64,000 nt of DNA from Flavobacterium ardleyense (GTDB taxonomy: Bacteria > Bacteroidota > Bacteroidia > Flavobacteriales > Flavobacteriaceae): positions 930,001-994,000 of the forward strand of contig NZ_CP137891.1 of NCBI RefSeq assembly GCF_033547075.1, read 5' to 3'. This document shows, piece by piece, positions 29,150-38,308 of this stretch. Position numbers and translations under genes: made by a program. How positions within the stretch are numbered: the first letter of the stretch is position 1; the number at the start of each line of letters is the position of its first letter. The notes beneath the pieces were generated by a model, which saw nothing but the letters and a program-made list of their open reading frames with translations, made no database searches and had not been told where the DNA came from.

Positions 29150-32100
29150 ATGTTTAAAACCATATTTTCTTTCGAACTAAAAAGATGGTTTAAAAATCCG
29201 TCTCTCTATATTTATTTTGCATTGTTTTTTGCAATTTCATTCCTATTTGCCGCAGTTATTTTTGGTTTTTTCGATAGTATAACTGCTTCTGGAAGTTCAA
29301 ATGCCTACGCAAATTCGCCAGTTGCACTAAATAGCTTTATCAATGGACTCAATTATTTAATCTATTTTCTACTGCCAATAGTAATCGGATCTTCGATTTA
29401 CCGAGATTTCCGCTACAATATGCATACAATTTTGTTTTCGTATCCATTTAGTAAAATGGACTACATCGCAGGAAAATTTTTAAGTTCATTGCTCGTTGTA
29501 ATTATTATTACTCTTTCTATAGTCCTCGGAATTATTGTGGCCTCGGTCTTGCCACTTGCCAATCAAGCCGTTGTGGCTCCCTTTGATATAATGGCCTATG
29601 TCCAAATTTATGCGATATACGTCATTCCAAATCTATTCTTCTTTGGAGTGATAGTTTTTGCGTTAGTCACGCTTACGCGAAATATATCCGTGGGGTTTAT
29701 TGGGGTAATCGTTTTAATACTACTTAAGGTCGTTGTGTCAAGTTTTACAAGCAATATTGATAATAGATATCAAGTAGCACTTTGGGAACCTTTTGGCGAG
29801 GAAGCTGCAGAATATTACACTAAATATTGGACTATTGCGGAGCAAAATGTAAATATGTTGCCATTTGAAGGTGTCATTATCTATAATAGACTGCTGTGGC
29901 TAGGGATATCAATCGCGGTTTTTATGCTGGTTTACACTTTGTTTTCGTTCAGTCAAACTGGTATTATCATTAGCCGAACTAAGAAAAAAGAACGTCTAAT
30001 CAAGAATAATTTCGGTGGAATTGTTCGCATAGTTTTGCCAAAAGTAAACTATGATTATTCTACCTGGCAAAATATTAAAACGACCTTTAGCCTCTCGAGG
30101 TACGACTTTAGTTATATTGTACGCAATTGGACATTTATAACTATTTCATTCGTCGGACTTTTGGTACTGATCTTAATGTCGGCCACCGCAGGAGAAATAT
30201 TTGGCACAAGTACATACCCAGTCACGTGGCAAATGTTAACTTTACCGGGTACTTTCTTTAGTTTCTTCATCAATATTCTAACTTTCTTATTTGCAGGAAT
30301 GTTGATTCATCGCGCAGATTTGGCTCGAATGAAACATTTGGTAGATGTAACGCCAATCCCAAATTGGGTGCTGCTTCTATCAAAGTTTATCGCGCTACTA
30401 AAAATGCAGCTATGTCTGCTATTGCTAATTGTAATTGCAGGTGTGGCAATTCAAGCCCACCACGAATATTATAATTTTGAACTTGGCCTGTACTTTTATG
30501 AGTTGTATGCATTAAAATTTATCAACTTCGTAATATGGGCTTTATTGGCACTGTTTGTACATACATTGTTCAAAAATTATTTGCTAGGATTCTTTGTGTT
30601 GCTGTTGCTTTCAATCGCGATTCAGTTTTTACCAATGATAGGAGTAGAGCAGAAAATCTTTATTTTTAATTCGGATACACGATACAGTTATTCAGATATG
30701 AACGGATTTGGCTCGTCACTTCCACTGTATTTTTTGTACAAATTTTATTGGTTACTTTTTGGATTATTTTTGTACGGCCTATCGCTTTTATTATGGAAAC
30801 GCGGAGTCGGCGGAAATTCAGCAGACAATTGGTCAAACTTTAAAAGCAGGTTTAAGCCGTCTGTATATATTCCGATGGCAATCGTTTTAATAGCTTTCGT
30901 AGGATTAGGATTTACCTTTTATTATCAGGACAATGTTGTCAACACTTTCTTTAGCAGTAAAGATGTAGAAAAACAGCGTGCCGAATATGAAAAAAAGTAT
31001 AAACAATACGAAAATTATGCGCAACCCCGAATTGTGAATATCAAAATTGATATGGACATTTTTCCCAAAGAGAGAAACCTTGCAGTCAATGGAACATTTG
31101 TCTTAAAGAATAAAACTGCAGAAGCAATCGATTCGCTATTTGTAAGCTATCAAGATTACGAAACAGCGATTACATTTGATAAAGCTGCCAAATTAGTTTC
31201 AAACGATACTCTATTTAGATTTAGTATTTACAAATTCGACACACCATTAGCCGCTGGAGATTCGCTAATTATGAATTTCAAGTTAAAAAATAAAAAGAAT
31301 ACTATTTTCACTGATAATTCGCCAGTGCTTGCCAACGGAACATTTATTAATAATGCACATTTTCCTTCGATTGGATATTCAGATCAGCAAGAGCTAACTG
31401 ACAATGATGTTCGTAAAAAGTACGGACTTGGGGACAAAGAACGAATGGCAGCAACTGATGATCTAAAGGCGCGTCAAAATAATTATATCTCTGGCGACGC
31501 CGATTGGCTAGATTTTGAAACTACGGTCAGCACAGAAAAAGGTCAAATTGCCATCGCACCTGGAAATCTTGTGAAGCGATGGGAAAAAGACGGTCGAGAT
31601 TATTTTCATTATAAAATGAAAGGTCAAATGCTAAATTTCTATGCTTATCAATCGGCCGACTATCAAGTAAAGACTGATACTTACAAAGGTGTTGCGATCG
31701 AAATCTATTACGATCAAAAGCATTTGTATAATGTGGATCGAATGATTAGCTCACTAAAGAAATCATTGGATTATTACACGACAAATTTTAGTCCGTACCA
31801 GCATGATCAAATTAGAATTATCGAGTTTCCTCGTACTGCCGGAAGTTTTGCGCAGGCATTTGCCAATACAATTCCATTTTCTGAAGGGATAGGATTTATT
31901 GCCAATGTAGACGAAGAGAACGACGATGCTGTAGATTACCCATTTGCGGTCACCGCACATGAGATGGCGCATCAATGGTGGGCACATCAAGTAATTGGTG
32001 CTAACGTACAGGGAGCGACCTTGCTGTCTGAGAGTTTGTCCGAATATAGTTCGCTGATGGTTTTGCAAAAGGAGTATGGAAAAGGACAGATGCGAAAATT

Positions 32101-32800
32101 CCTTAAGGATGCTTTGGATTCCTACTTAATGGGCAGAAGTGTTGAGGGCAAAAAAGAGAAGCCGTTAATGTACAACGAAAACCAGCAGTATATTCATTAT
32201 AACAAAGGTTCTCTAGTTCTTTATGCGCTTAGCGATTATATTGGCGAGAAGAATATGAATGCCGCTTTGAGCAAGTATATTGCCGACGTCGCTTATCAGC
32301 AACCACCTTATACCAATTCTATTGAGTTTGTAAAGTATCTGAATGCTGCCACTCCAGATTCGTTAAAGTATCTAATTCCAGATATGTTTGAAACTATAAC
32401 ACTCTACGAAAACCGTATTAAAGATGCGAAAGTTGAAGAATTGCCTAATGGTAAATTCAAAGTGACTATTGACACCGAGAGCAGTAAATACCGCTCGGAC
32501 GAGAAAGGAAAGCGTATTTACGATAATGGAAATGGAAAAACCATTTATACAAAAACGCGCAGTGGTAATGAAGATGTCAGATCTATTCCGCTGGCAGATT
32601 ACATCGAAATCGGAGTTTTCTCTGAATCAAATGCAGGTTCAAGTACCAACGAAGAGCAGCTCTATTTAGAAAAGCGTAAGGTTACAAAAATCGATAATCG
32701 ATACATTATTATCGTGGACAAGAAACCAACCGAAGTTGGAATTGATCCTTATAATAAGTTGATTGATGCCAATTCTGGAGATAATAGACGTAGATTGTAG
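29150..32800 (+). CDS. ABC-2-type permease fused to an M1-family peptidase domain
   Basis: A 1216-aa protein. The N-terminal half (about 1-590) has roughly a dozen hydrophobic helices of an ABC-2 permease. The C-terminal half (about 600-1216) is an M1-like metallopeptidase, probably periplasmic. Zinc ligands are H937 and H941 in AHEMAHQWW, with E961 (LLSESLSEY) as the likely third; the HEXXH-to-Glu spacing is 19 rather than 18 residues. The exopeptidase GXMEN motif is replaced by PFSEGIGF. The fusion is a known Bacteroidetes architecture, substrate unknown. It pairs with the adjacent ATPase. Confidence 0.88.
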   Translation: MFKTIFSFELKRWFKNPSLYIYFALFFAISFLFAAVIFGFFDSITASGSSNAYANSPVALNSFINGLNYLIYFLLPIVIGSSIYRDFRYNMHTILFSYPFSKMDYIAGKFLSSLLVVIIITLSIVLGIIVASVLPLANQAVVAPFDIMAYVQIYAIYVIPNLFFFGVIVFALVTLTRNISVGFIGVIVLILLKVVVSSFTSNIDNRYQVALWEPFGEEAAEYYTKYWTIAEQNVNMLPFEGVIIYNRLLWLGISIAVFMLVYTLFSFSQTGIIISRTKKKERLIKNNFGGIVRIVLPKVNYDYSTWQNIKTTFSLSRYDFSYIVRNWTFITISFVGLLVLILMSATAGEIFGTSTYPVTWQMLTLPGTFFSFFINILTFLFAGMLIHRADLARMKHLVDVTPIPNWVLLLSKFIALLKMQLCLLLLIVIAGVAIQAHHEYYNFELGLYFYELYALKFINFVIWALLALFVHTLFKNYLLGFFVLLLLSIAIQFLPMIGVEQKIFIFNSDTRYSYSDMNGFGSSLPLYFLYKFYWLLFGLFLYGLSLLLWKRGVGGNSADNWSNFKSRFKPSVYIPMAIVLIAFVGLGFTFYYQDNVVNTFFSSKDVEKQRAEYEKKYKQYENYAQPRIVNIKIDMDIFPKERNLAVNGTFVLKNKTAEAIDSLFVSYQDYETAITFDKAAKLVSNDTLFRFSIYKFDTPLAAGDSLIMNFKLKNKKNTIFTDNSPVLANGTFINNAHFPSIGYSDQQELTDNDVRKKYGLGDKERMAATDDLKARQNNYISGDADWLDFETTVSTEKGQIAIAPGNLVKRWEKDGRDYFHYKMKGQMLNFYAYQSADYQVKTDTYKGVAIEIYYDQKHLYNVDRMISSLKKSLDYYTTNFSPYQHDQIRIIEFPRTAGSFAQAFANTIPFSEGIGFIANVDEENDDAVDYPFAVTAHEMAHQWWAHQVIGANVQGATLLSESLSEYSSLMVLQKEYGKGQMRKFLKDALDSYLMGRSVEGKKEKPLMYNENQQYIHYNKGSLVLYALSDYIGEKNMNAALSKYIADVAYQQPPYTNSIEFVKYLNAATPDSLKYLIPDMFETITLYENRIKDAKVEELPNGKFKVTIDTESSKYRSDEKGKRIYDNGNGKTIYTKTRSGNEDVRSIPLADYIEIGVFSESNAGSSTNEEQLYLEKRKVTKIDNRYIIIVDKKPTEVGIDPYNKLIDANSGDNRRRL

Positions 32801-32828
32801 AACCGTAAATCCTATTAAAAACAATAAG

Positions 32829-32857
32829 CCTCGAAATTAAAATTTCGAGGTTTTTTT
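32829..32857 (+). terminator. Terminator of the ABC/M1 operon
   Basis: CCTCGAAATT and AATTTCGAGG (32829-32850) form a perfect 10-bp stem with a 2-nt minimal loop, followed by seven T. Confidence 0.88.
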
Positions 32858-32916
32858 ATAATTTAAGTAATTACAGTTTATATACTGATGATTGAGACTT
32901 AAGTAAAATTCAAAAC

Positions 32917-33336
32917 ATGAAAAAATATTTATTATTAGTATATCTAGTTGCGATCTCATGCCAACAAACTATTACAACCAACAACTCAGAAAATGATGTA
33001 AAAATTGCGAAAGAAATTACAAGTGTTCTTTATAAAGATCTGATCAAATTAGATACTCTGAACATCTATAAATATTTAGATACCTCAATATCCAAGAAAG
33101 AACTATCTGAATCATTTAATGAAAAATTCAAAGATTTTGAAAATATTGAATCATTTGAAATATTAAGTACCGAAACTAAAAGTACCGTAATCGATGATTA
33201 TAGCCAAACAAATTACAGAGTGACAGCTCTAGTTTTCTATGAGAAAAGCCATTTTATAGAAAAAATAAGTTTTAAGAAAATTGACAATAATATTTCGAAA
33301 TTAGATGGATATTCGTACGAGCAAGTATTAAAGTAA
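32917..33336 (+). CDS. Small lipoprotein of unknown function
   Basis: A 139-aa protein with a lipoprotein signal (LLLVYLVAISC, Cys at 15) followed by a lysine-rich alpha/beta region with KEITSVLYKDL and YRVTALVFYEKSHFIEKISFKK. This resembles small NTF2-like or DUF4019-type domains, but I cannot assign it. It is monocistronic between the ABC operon terminator and a palindrome-rich spacer. Confidence 0.65.
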   Translation: MKKYLLLVYLVAISCQQTITTNNSENDVKIAKEITSVLYKDLIKLDTLNIYKYLDTSISKKELSESFNEKFKDFENIESFEILSTETKSTVIDDYSQTNYRVTALVFYEKSHFIEKISFKKIDNNISKLDGYSYEQVLK

Positions 33337-33399
33337 ATACTTACGATTATAAATTATTATTGTCGATGTCGCAGAATTCCTTCGACATTTCACAAAAAC

Positions 33400-33442
33400 C
33401 GCTATCGCAGATGTCAAGCCGTACTTTAAAACGTCGATAGCG
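33400..33442. repeat. Inverted repeat in the spacer before lepA
   Basis: CGCTATCG (33400-33407) and CGATAGCG (33435-33442) are inverted copies around a 27-nt interval. A second shorter pair, TGTCGA/TCGACA, is at 33361-33387. The segment is followed by GCGCGAATTTGTATTCCGTG, a string that I recall as common in flavobacterial intergenic repeats. No gene can be supported in 33337-33712. Confidence 0.5.
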
Positions 33443-33523
33443 CGAATTTGTATTCCGTGCCCACAATCAAAATAATAATTTCTGAAATGTCTTAATTTAC
33501 GTTGCTCATTAATAATTCCTTTC

Positions 33524-33590
33524 TGATCCCGTAGGGATCACATGTTTATAGAAATCAATGCGCGTTTCTTCTTCGACCCCATCGGGGTCG
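33524..33590. repeat. Pair of GC-rich palindromes (REP-like)
   Basis: TGATCCC-gta-GGGATCA (33524-33540) and CGACCCC-atc-GGGGTCG (33574-33590) are perfect 7-bp hairpins 33 bp apart in otherwise AT-rich sequence. The arrangement resembles repeated palindromic elements of Bacteroidetes genomes. Only one copy is seen in this window. Confidence 0.6.
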
Positions 33591-33712
33591 CACATTTCCC
33601 ATAAGCTTCTCATAACATATTATCGCGAACTTACTCCGTCATTTAATCATATCCTCGGGCGTAACCTTTGTAATTTTTGACAATCCCTCAAATGCAACTT
33701 TTAATTAATACA

Positions 33713-33747
33713 CAAAAAAAGCCCCAAAAAATTAATTTTGGGGCTTT
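33713..33747 (-). terminator. Rho-independent terminator of lepA
   Basis: On the minus strand AAAGCCCCAAAA (33747-33736) pairs with TTTTGGGGCTTT (33729-33718), followed by more T, 24 bp past the lepA stop. Confidence 0.88.
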
Positions 33748-33770
33748 CCTATATTTATAAAACGATATTT

Positions 33771-35567
33771 CTAGTCATTCAACTTCAAAACCGCCATAAA
33801 TGCTTCTTGCGGAATCTCTACGTTTCCTACCTGACGCATTCTCTTTTTACCTTTTTTCTGCTTTTCAAGCAACTTACGCTTACGCGAAATATCACCACCG
33901 TAACATTTTGCCGTAACGTCCTTACGAAGTGCTTTGATCGTCTCTCTAGCAATTACTTTCACACCAATTGCTGCCTGAATCGGAATATCAAACTGCTGAC
34001 GCGGAATCAATTCTTTCAATTTCTCGCACATCTTTTTACCAATTTGATGCGCATTATCAACGTGAATCAAAGACGAAAGTGCATCTACAATTGTAGCATT
34101 CAACAAAATATCAACTTTTACCAGATTCGAAGTACGCATTCCGATTGGAGTATAATCAAAAGATGCATACCCTTTAGAAACCGTTTTCAATCTATCGTAA
34201 AAGTCAAATACAATTTCTGCAAGAGGCATATCAAAAGTCAATTCAACACGCTCAGTTGTTAAGTAAGTCTGATTTGTAATTACTCCACGTTTTTCGATAC
34301 ATAAAGACATTACGTTTCCTACAAAATCTGCTTTTGTAATGATCGTCGCTTTAATGTAAGGCTCTTCAACATGATCAAGTCTTGAAGGCTCAGGCAAGTC
34401 AGAAGGATTATTTACTACCATTCCCACTTCTGGATCTTTCTTAGTATAAGCTAAGTACGAAACGTTGGGAACCGTAGTAATTACAGTCATATTAAATTCA
34501 CGCTCAAGACGCTCCTGAATAATCTCCATGTGCAGCATTCCCAAGAATCCACAACGGAAACCAAATCCCAGAGCTGCCGAACTTTCTGGCAAAAATACCA
34601 GCGAAGCATCATTCAGCTGAAGTTTCTCCATAGAATTTCGAAGCTCCTCGTAATCCTCCGTATCTACGGGATAAATTCCCGCAAATACCATCGGTTTTAC
34701 GTCCTCAAAACCAGTAATCATATTGGTAGTTGGCGTTTTCGCATCGGTAAGCGTATCACCTACTTTTACTTCACGAGCCTCCTTAATTCCAGATATTAAA
34801 TAGCCAACATCACCAGCAGAAATCACACTTTTCGGAACTTGATTTAACTTTAAAGTTCCAATTTCGTCAGCGAAATATTCATTTCCAGTGGCCATAAATT
34901 TAATTTTCTGACCTTTCTTAATTTCCCCATTTTTCACTCGGAAAATAACTTCAATTCCTCGAAAAGGATTGTATACAGAGTCAAAAATTAAAGCTTGTAA
35001 CGGCTCATCTTTATTTCCTTTTGGCGGGGGAATTCTTTCAATAATTGCCGCTAAAATTTCTTCTACTCCAAGTCCTGTTTTCCCCGAAGCGTGAATGATT
35101 TCATTGATATTACAACCCAAAAGGTCCACAATATCGTCGCTTACTTCTTCAGGATTCGCACTTGGCAAATCTACCTTATTCAAAATCGGAATAATCTCAA
35201 GATCATTTTCCAATGCCAAATAAAGGTTCGAAATCGTTTGCGCCTGAATACTTTGTGCAGCATCAACAATCAAAAGTGCACCTTCACAAGCGGCAATTGA
35301 TCGCGAAACCTCGTAAGAAAAATCTACGTGTCCAGGAGTGTCAATCAAATTCAGGATATATTCCTGTCCTTGATAGGTATATTCCATCTGTATCGCGTGA
35401 CTTTTTATGGTAATTCCTCTTTCACGCTCAAGGTCCATACTATCTAGCAATTGCGCCTTTTCTTGTCGCGCCGTCACCGTTTGAGTTGCCCCAAGCAATC
35501 GGTCAGCAAGCGTGCTTTTTCCGTGGTCAATATGCGCAATAATGCAAAAATTTCTTATATGTTTCAT
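33771..35567 (-). CDS. lepA: Elongation factor 4 (back-translocating GTPase)
   Basis: A 598-aa translational GTPase that acts on ribosomes. The G1 motif is AHIDHGKST (10-18), followed by [15 protein letters not shown] and NKVDLPSA. The EF4-specific C-terminal domain ends with [22 protein letters not shown]. Length matches the family. The likely promoter is at 35779-35786, which would place dispersed element copy B in the leader of this mRNA. Confidence 0.97.
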   Translation of the reverse strand: MKHIRNFCIIAHIDHGKSTLADRLLGATQTVTARQEKAQLLDSMDLERERGITIKSHAIQMEYTYQGQEYILNLIDTPGHVDFSYEVSRSIAACEGALLIVDAAQSIQAQTISNLYLALENDLEIIPILNKVDLPSANPEEVSDDIVDLLGCNINEIIHASGKTGLGVEEILAAIIERIPPPKGNKDEPLQALIFDSVYNPFRGIEVIFRVKNGEIKKGQKIKFMATGNEYFADEIGTLKLNQVPKSVISAGDVGYLISGIKEAREVKVGDTLTDAKTPTTNMITGFEDVKPMVFAGIYPVDTEDYEELRNSMEKLQLNDASLVFLPESSAALGFGFRCGFLGMLHMEIIQERLEREFNMTVITTVPNVSYLAYTKKDPEVGMVVNNPSDLPEPSRLDHVEEPYIKATIITKADFVGNVMSLCIEKRGVITNQTYLTTERVELTFDMPLAEIVFDFYDRLKTVSKGYASFDYTPIGMRTSNLVKVDILLNATIVDALSSLIHVDNAHQIGKKMCEKLKELIPRQQFDIPIQAAIGVKVIARETIKALRKDVTAKCYGGDISRKRKLLEKQKKGKKRMRQVGNVEIPQEAFMAVLKLND

Positions 35568-35588
35568 CTACTTTTGATATCAATTTTT

Positions 35589-35735
35589 TTTATTTGGGCG
35601 TGCCCTGTTGCACAACGACCTTCCTTAAATTTGAACATTAGTGTAGCAACAGGTCAGGCTTTCCACTCCCAATCTTTCTTGTAGCTTGTGCTCCGCAAAG
35701 CTACAAGAAAGGATTTCCGCTGCAATCCTTCACGC
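35589..35735 (+). repeat. Dispersed flavobacterial intergenic element, copy B
   Basis: It starts with TATTTGGGCGTGCCC, in which GGGC-GT-GCCC is a small hairpin. A TGTTGC/GCAACA-bounded interval follows, then GGTCAGGCTTTCCAC. The central hairpin is perfect: TTTCTTGTAGCTT (35675-35687) with AAGCTACAAGAAA (35698-35710). It ends with GGATTTCCGCTGCAATCC. Orientation is the same as in copies A and C. It lies 22 bp upstream of lepA, antisense to it. Confidence 0.85.
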
Positions 35736-35778
35736 AAACGCAAAGTAACATTCAATTAAAGGTAATTTAAATAATCCG

Positions 35779-35786
35779 CAAAGATA
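35779..35786 (-). promoter_or_regulatory. Possible -7 element of lepA
   Basis: The minus strand reads TATCTTTG, an exact match, 212 bp upstream of the lepA start and beyond element copy B. No -33 TTG is found at normal spacing, so this is tentative. Confidence 0.35.
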
Positions 35787-36078
35787 GTTTTTTCGCCGTT
35801 AACTTTAAACGCTGAATTTCAATTATGGGAAGTTTGTTTTAATATAAATTTAGTTTAAGAATTTAAAGCGATGAACACTGTATATAAACTTGCTTTAACC
35901 TACTTGCTGCGTCGAGATTGCTTTAACGTCCAATGAGCAGATGGGATGAAATATCGATACCAATTTTGATATAGATGATTGAAGATTTTTCGACGAAAAT
36001 TGGTGAATTATTCACTTAGAGACATACAATTATTAGAGTGAAGCTTTTTGATTGAGTGCGGGTAAATTAGATTTACTA
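35787..36078. other. AT-rich spacer, nothing recognised
   Basis: Both strands are broken by stops and I see no RNA fold, repeat or match to neighbouring genes. The far end (about 36060-36078) may be the decayed continuation of the tRNA-derived array. Confidence 0.4.
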
Positions 36079-36084
36079 ATCTGA

Positions 36085-36363
36085 TTAACTATATTTTTCC
36101 TTTAATTTTAAAATCAACTCGGGGGTATTTTAAAAGATTGTGTATGTAAAATTTACTTTTCATATTCTTAATGTGCCTTTCAATTTTTAAACCTTGCTCT
36201 TTACTTACGCAATAATTAGAAAAATATTCCAGTCATTAGCTTTAGCGGTGAATTTATCGGAAGCTGATTTTTTATGATATTCTAAGCGGGAATACAAATC
36301 AGAAGAATAGCCAACATAGAACCTATCTAAATGAAGTGAATGAAGTATGTAAACACAATCCAT
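36085..36363 (-). pseudogene. Frameshifted GIY-YIG nuclease copy
   Basis: From an ATG at 36363 the frame reads MDCVYILHSLHLDRFYVGYSS and stays nearly identical to the ORF at 36550-36831. A 4-bp deletion near 36209-36211 (the other copy has CAATCAATAATT where this one has CAATAATT) then throws it into an early stop after LIIA. The downstream half, including the family Glu region, is still recognisable out of frame and ends in AAATATAGTTAATC, so the original stop codon was again inside the tRNA-derived motif. It keeps the Tyr of the YIG motif. Confidence 0.85.
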
Positions 36364-36549
36364 ATCGCAAGTATTAATAATGGAAAGATAGGGAGGTTTT
36401 TTTAATATTTCTCAACAGAAATTTTTGTTAATTTTTAAAAACAAAAAAGTCCGATATTTCTATCGGACTTCTTCTGTGCTCCCCCTTTCCGATAGTCATC
36501 GGAACAGGCAATTAGTTCGAATCAATCCCGATCACTATCGGGGCTCTGA

Positions 36550-36831
36550 TTAACCATATTTTTCCTTTAATTTTAAAATCATCTCGGGGTATTTTAAAAG
36601 ATTCTGTATGTATATTTTGCTTTTCATATTCTTAATGTGTCTTTCAATTTGTAAACCTTGCTCTTTACTTACGCAATCAATAATTAGAAAAACAATCCAG
36701 TCATTTGCTTTAGCGGTGAATTTATCGGAAGCTGATTTTTTGTGATATTCTAATCGAGAATTCAAATCAGAAGAATAGCCAACATTGAACCTATCTAAAT
36801 GAAGTGAATGAAGTATGTAAACACAATCCAT
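36550..36831 (-). CDS. GIY-YIG nuclease-family protein inside the tRNA-Asn array
   Basis: A 93-aa single-domain protein of the GIY-YIG superfamily. The first motif is VYIL (4-7). Conserved R26, H30 and E63 (QIERHIK) are present. The second motif reads FNVGY, with N16 where the family and the sister copy have Tyr, so activity is doubtful. The stop TAA (36552-36550) lies within the tRNA-derived GTTAATCAGAG: the last codon is GGT and the stop is TAA. The gene fills the spacer of a long array unit. Confidence 0.8.
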   Translation of the reverse strand: MDCVYILHSLHLDRFNVGYSSDLNSRLEYHKKSASDKFTAKANDWIVFLIIDCVSKEQGLQIERHIKNMKSKIYIQNLLKYPEMILKLKEKYG

Positions 36832-38278
36832 ATTGCAAGAATTAATAGTGGAAAGATAGAGTGGTTTTTTTAAAATTTCTCAAGAAAAATTTTTACTAAT
36901 ACTTAGAAACAAAAAAGTCCGATATTTCTATCGGACTTCTTTTGTGCTCCCCCTTTCCGATAGTCATCGGAACAGGCAATTAGTTCGAACCAATCCCGAT
37001 CACTATCGGGGCTCTGATTAACTATAATATATTTGGAATTTCGAATTCTTCTTACGAAAAATCCCACTAATTCTTAAAAACAAAAAAGTCCGATATTTCT
37101 ATCGGACTTCTTCTGTGCTCCCCCTTTCCGATAGTGATCGGAACAAGCAATGGGCTCGAATCAATCCCGATCACTATCGGGGCTCTGATTAACTATATTA
37201 TATTTATATTTTCGAATTCTTCTTACGAAAAATCCCACTAATTCTTAAAAACAAAAAAGTCCGATATTTCTATCGAACTTTTTCTGTGCTCCCCCTTTCC
37301 GATAATGATCGGAACAGGCAATGGGTTCGAATCAATCCCGATCACTATCGGGGCTCTGATTAACTATAAAATATTTGGAATTTCAAATTCTTCTTACGAA
37401 AAATCCCACTAATTTTTAAAAACAAAAAAGTCCGATATTTCTATCGGACTTCTTCTGTGCTCCCCCTTTCCAATAGTGATCGGAACAGGCAATGCGTTCG
37501 AACCAATCCCGATCACTATCGGGGCTCTGATTAACTATTTTATATTAGACTTATAAATATTTCTTACGAAAAATCCCACTAATTCTTAAAAACAAAAAAG
37601 TCCGATATTTCTATCGGACTCCTTTTGTGCTCCCCCTTTCCGATAGTGATCGGAACAAGCAATGGGCTCGAATCAATCCCGATCACTATCGGGGCTCTGA
37701 TTAACTATATTATATTTGGAATTTCGAATTCTTCTTACGAAAAATCCCACTAATTCTTAAAAACAAAAAAGTCCGATATTTCTATCGGACTTTTTCTGTG
37801 CTCCCCCTTTCCGATAGTGATCGGAACAGGCAATGGGTTCGAACCAATCCCGATCACTATCGGGGCTCTGATTAACTAAATTATATTTATATTTTCGAAT
37901 TCTTCTTACGAAAAATCCCACTAATTCTTAAAAACAAAAAAGTCCGATATTTCTATCGGACTTTTTCTGTGCTCCCCCTTTCCGATAGTGATCGGAACAG
38001 GCAATGGGTTCGAACCAATCCCGATCACTATCGGGGCTCTGATTAACTAAATTATATTTATATTTTCGAATTCTTCTTACGAAAAATCCCACTAATTCTT
38101 AAAAACAAAAAAGTCCGATATTTCTATCGGACTTCTTCTGTGCTCCCCCTTTCCGATAGTCATCGGAACAGGCAATGGGTTCGAACCAATCCCGATCACT
38201 ATCGGGGCTCTGATTAACTATAAAATATTTGGAATTTCAAATTCTTCTTGCGAAAAATCCCACTAATTTTTAAAAACA

Positions 38279-38308
38279 AAAAAGTCCGATATTTCTATCG
38301 GACTTTTT
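38279..38308 (-). terminator. Terminator of tRNA-Asn (also the array-unit terminator)
   Basis: AGTCCGATA and TATCGGACT form a perfect 9-bp stem around a GAAA loop (minus strand), followed by TTTTTTG. The same hairpin follows every unit, near 36448, 36914, 37087, 37258, 37429, 37600, 37770, 37941 and 38112. The copy near 37258 has one mismatch. Confidence 0.88.

Noticed and set aside
33738..34262. 174-aa plus-strand open frame
   Set aside because: It lies entirely antisense to lepA, is rich in unlikely residues such as clustered Phe/Arg/Asn, and has no start context or family match.
36181..36363. Upstream GIY-YIG copy as a second functional gene
   Set aside because: The 4-bp deletion stops the frame at roughly residue 52, before the family Glu, so it was recorded as a pseudogene.
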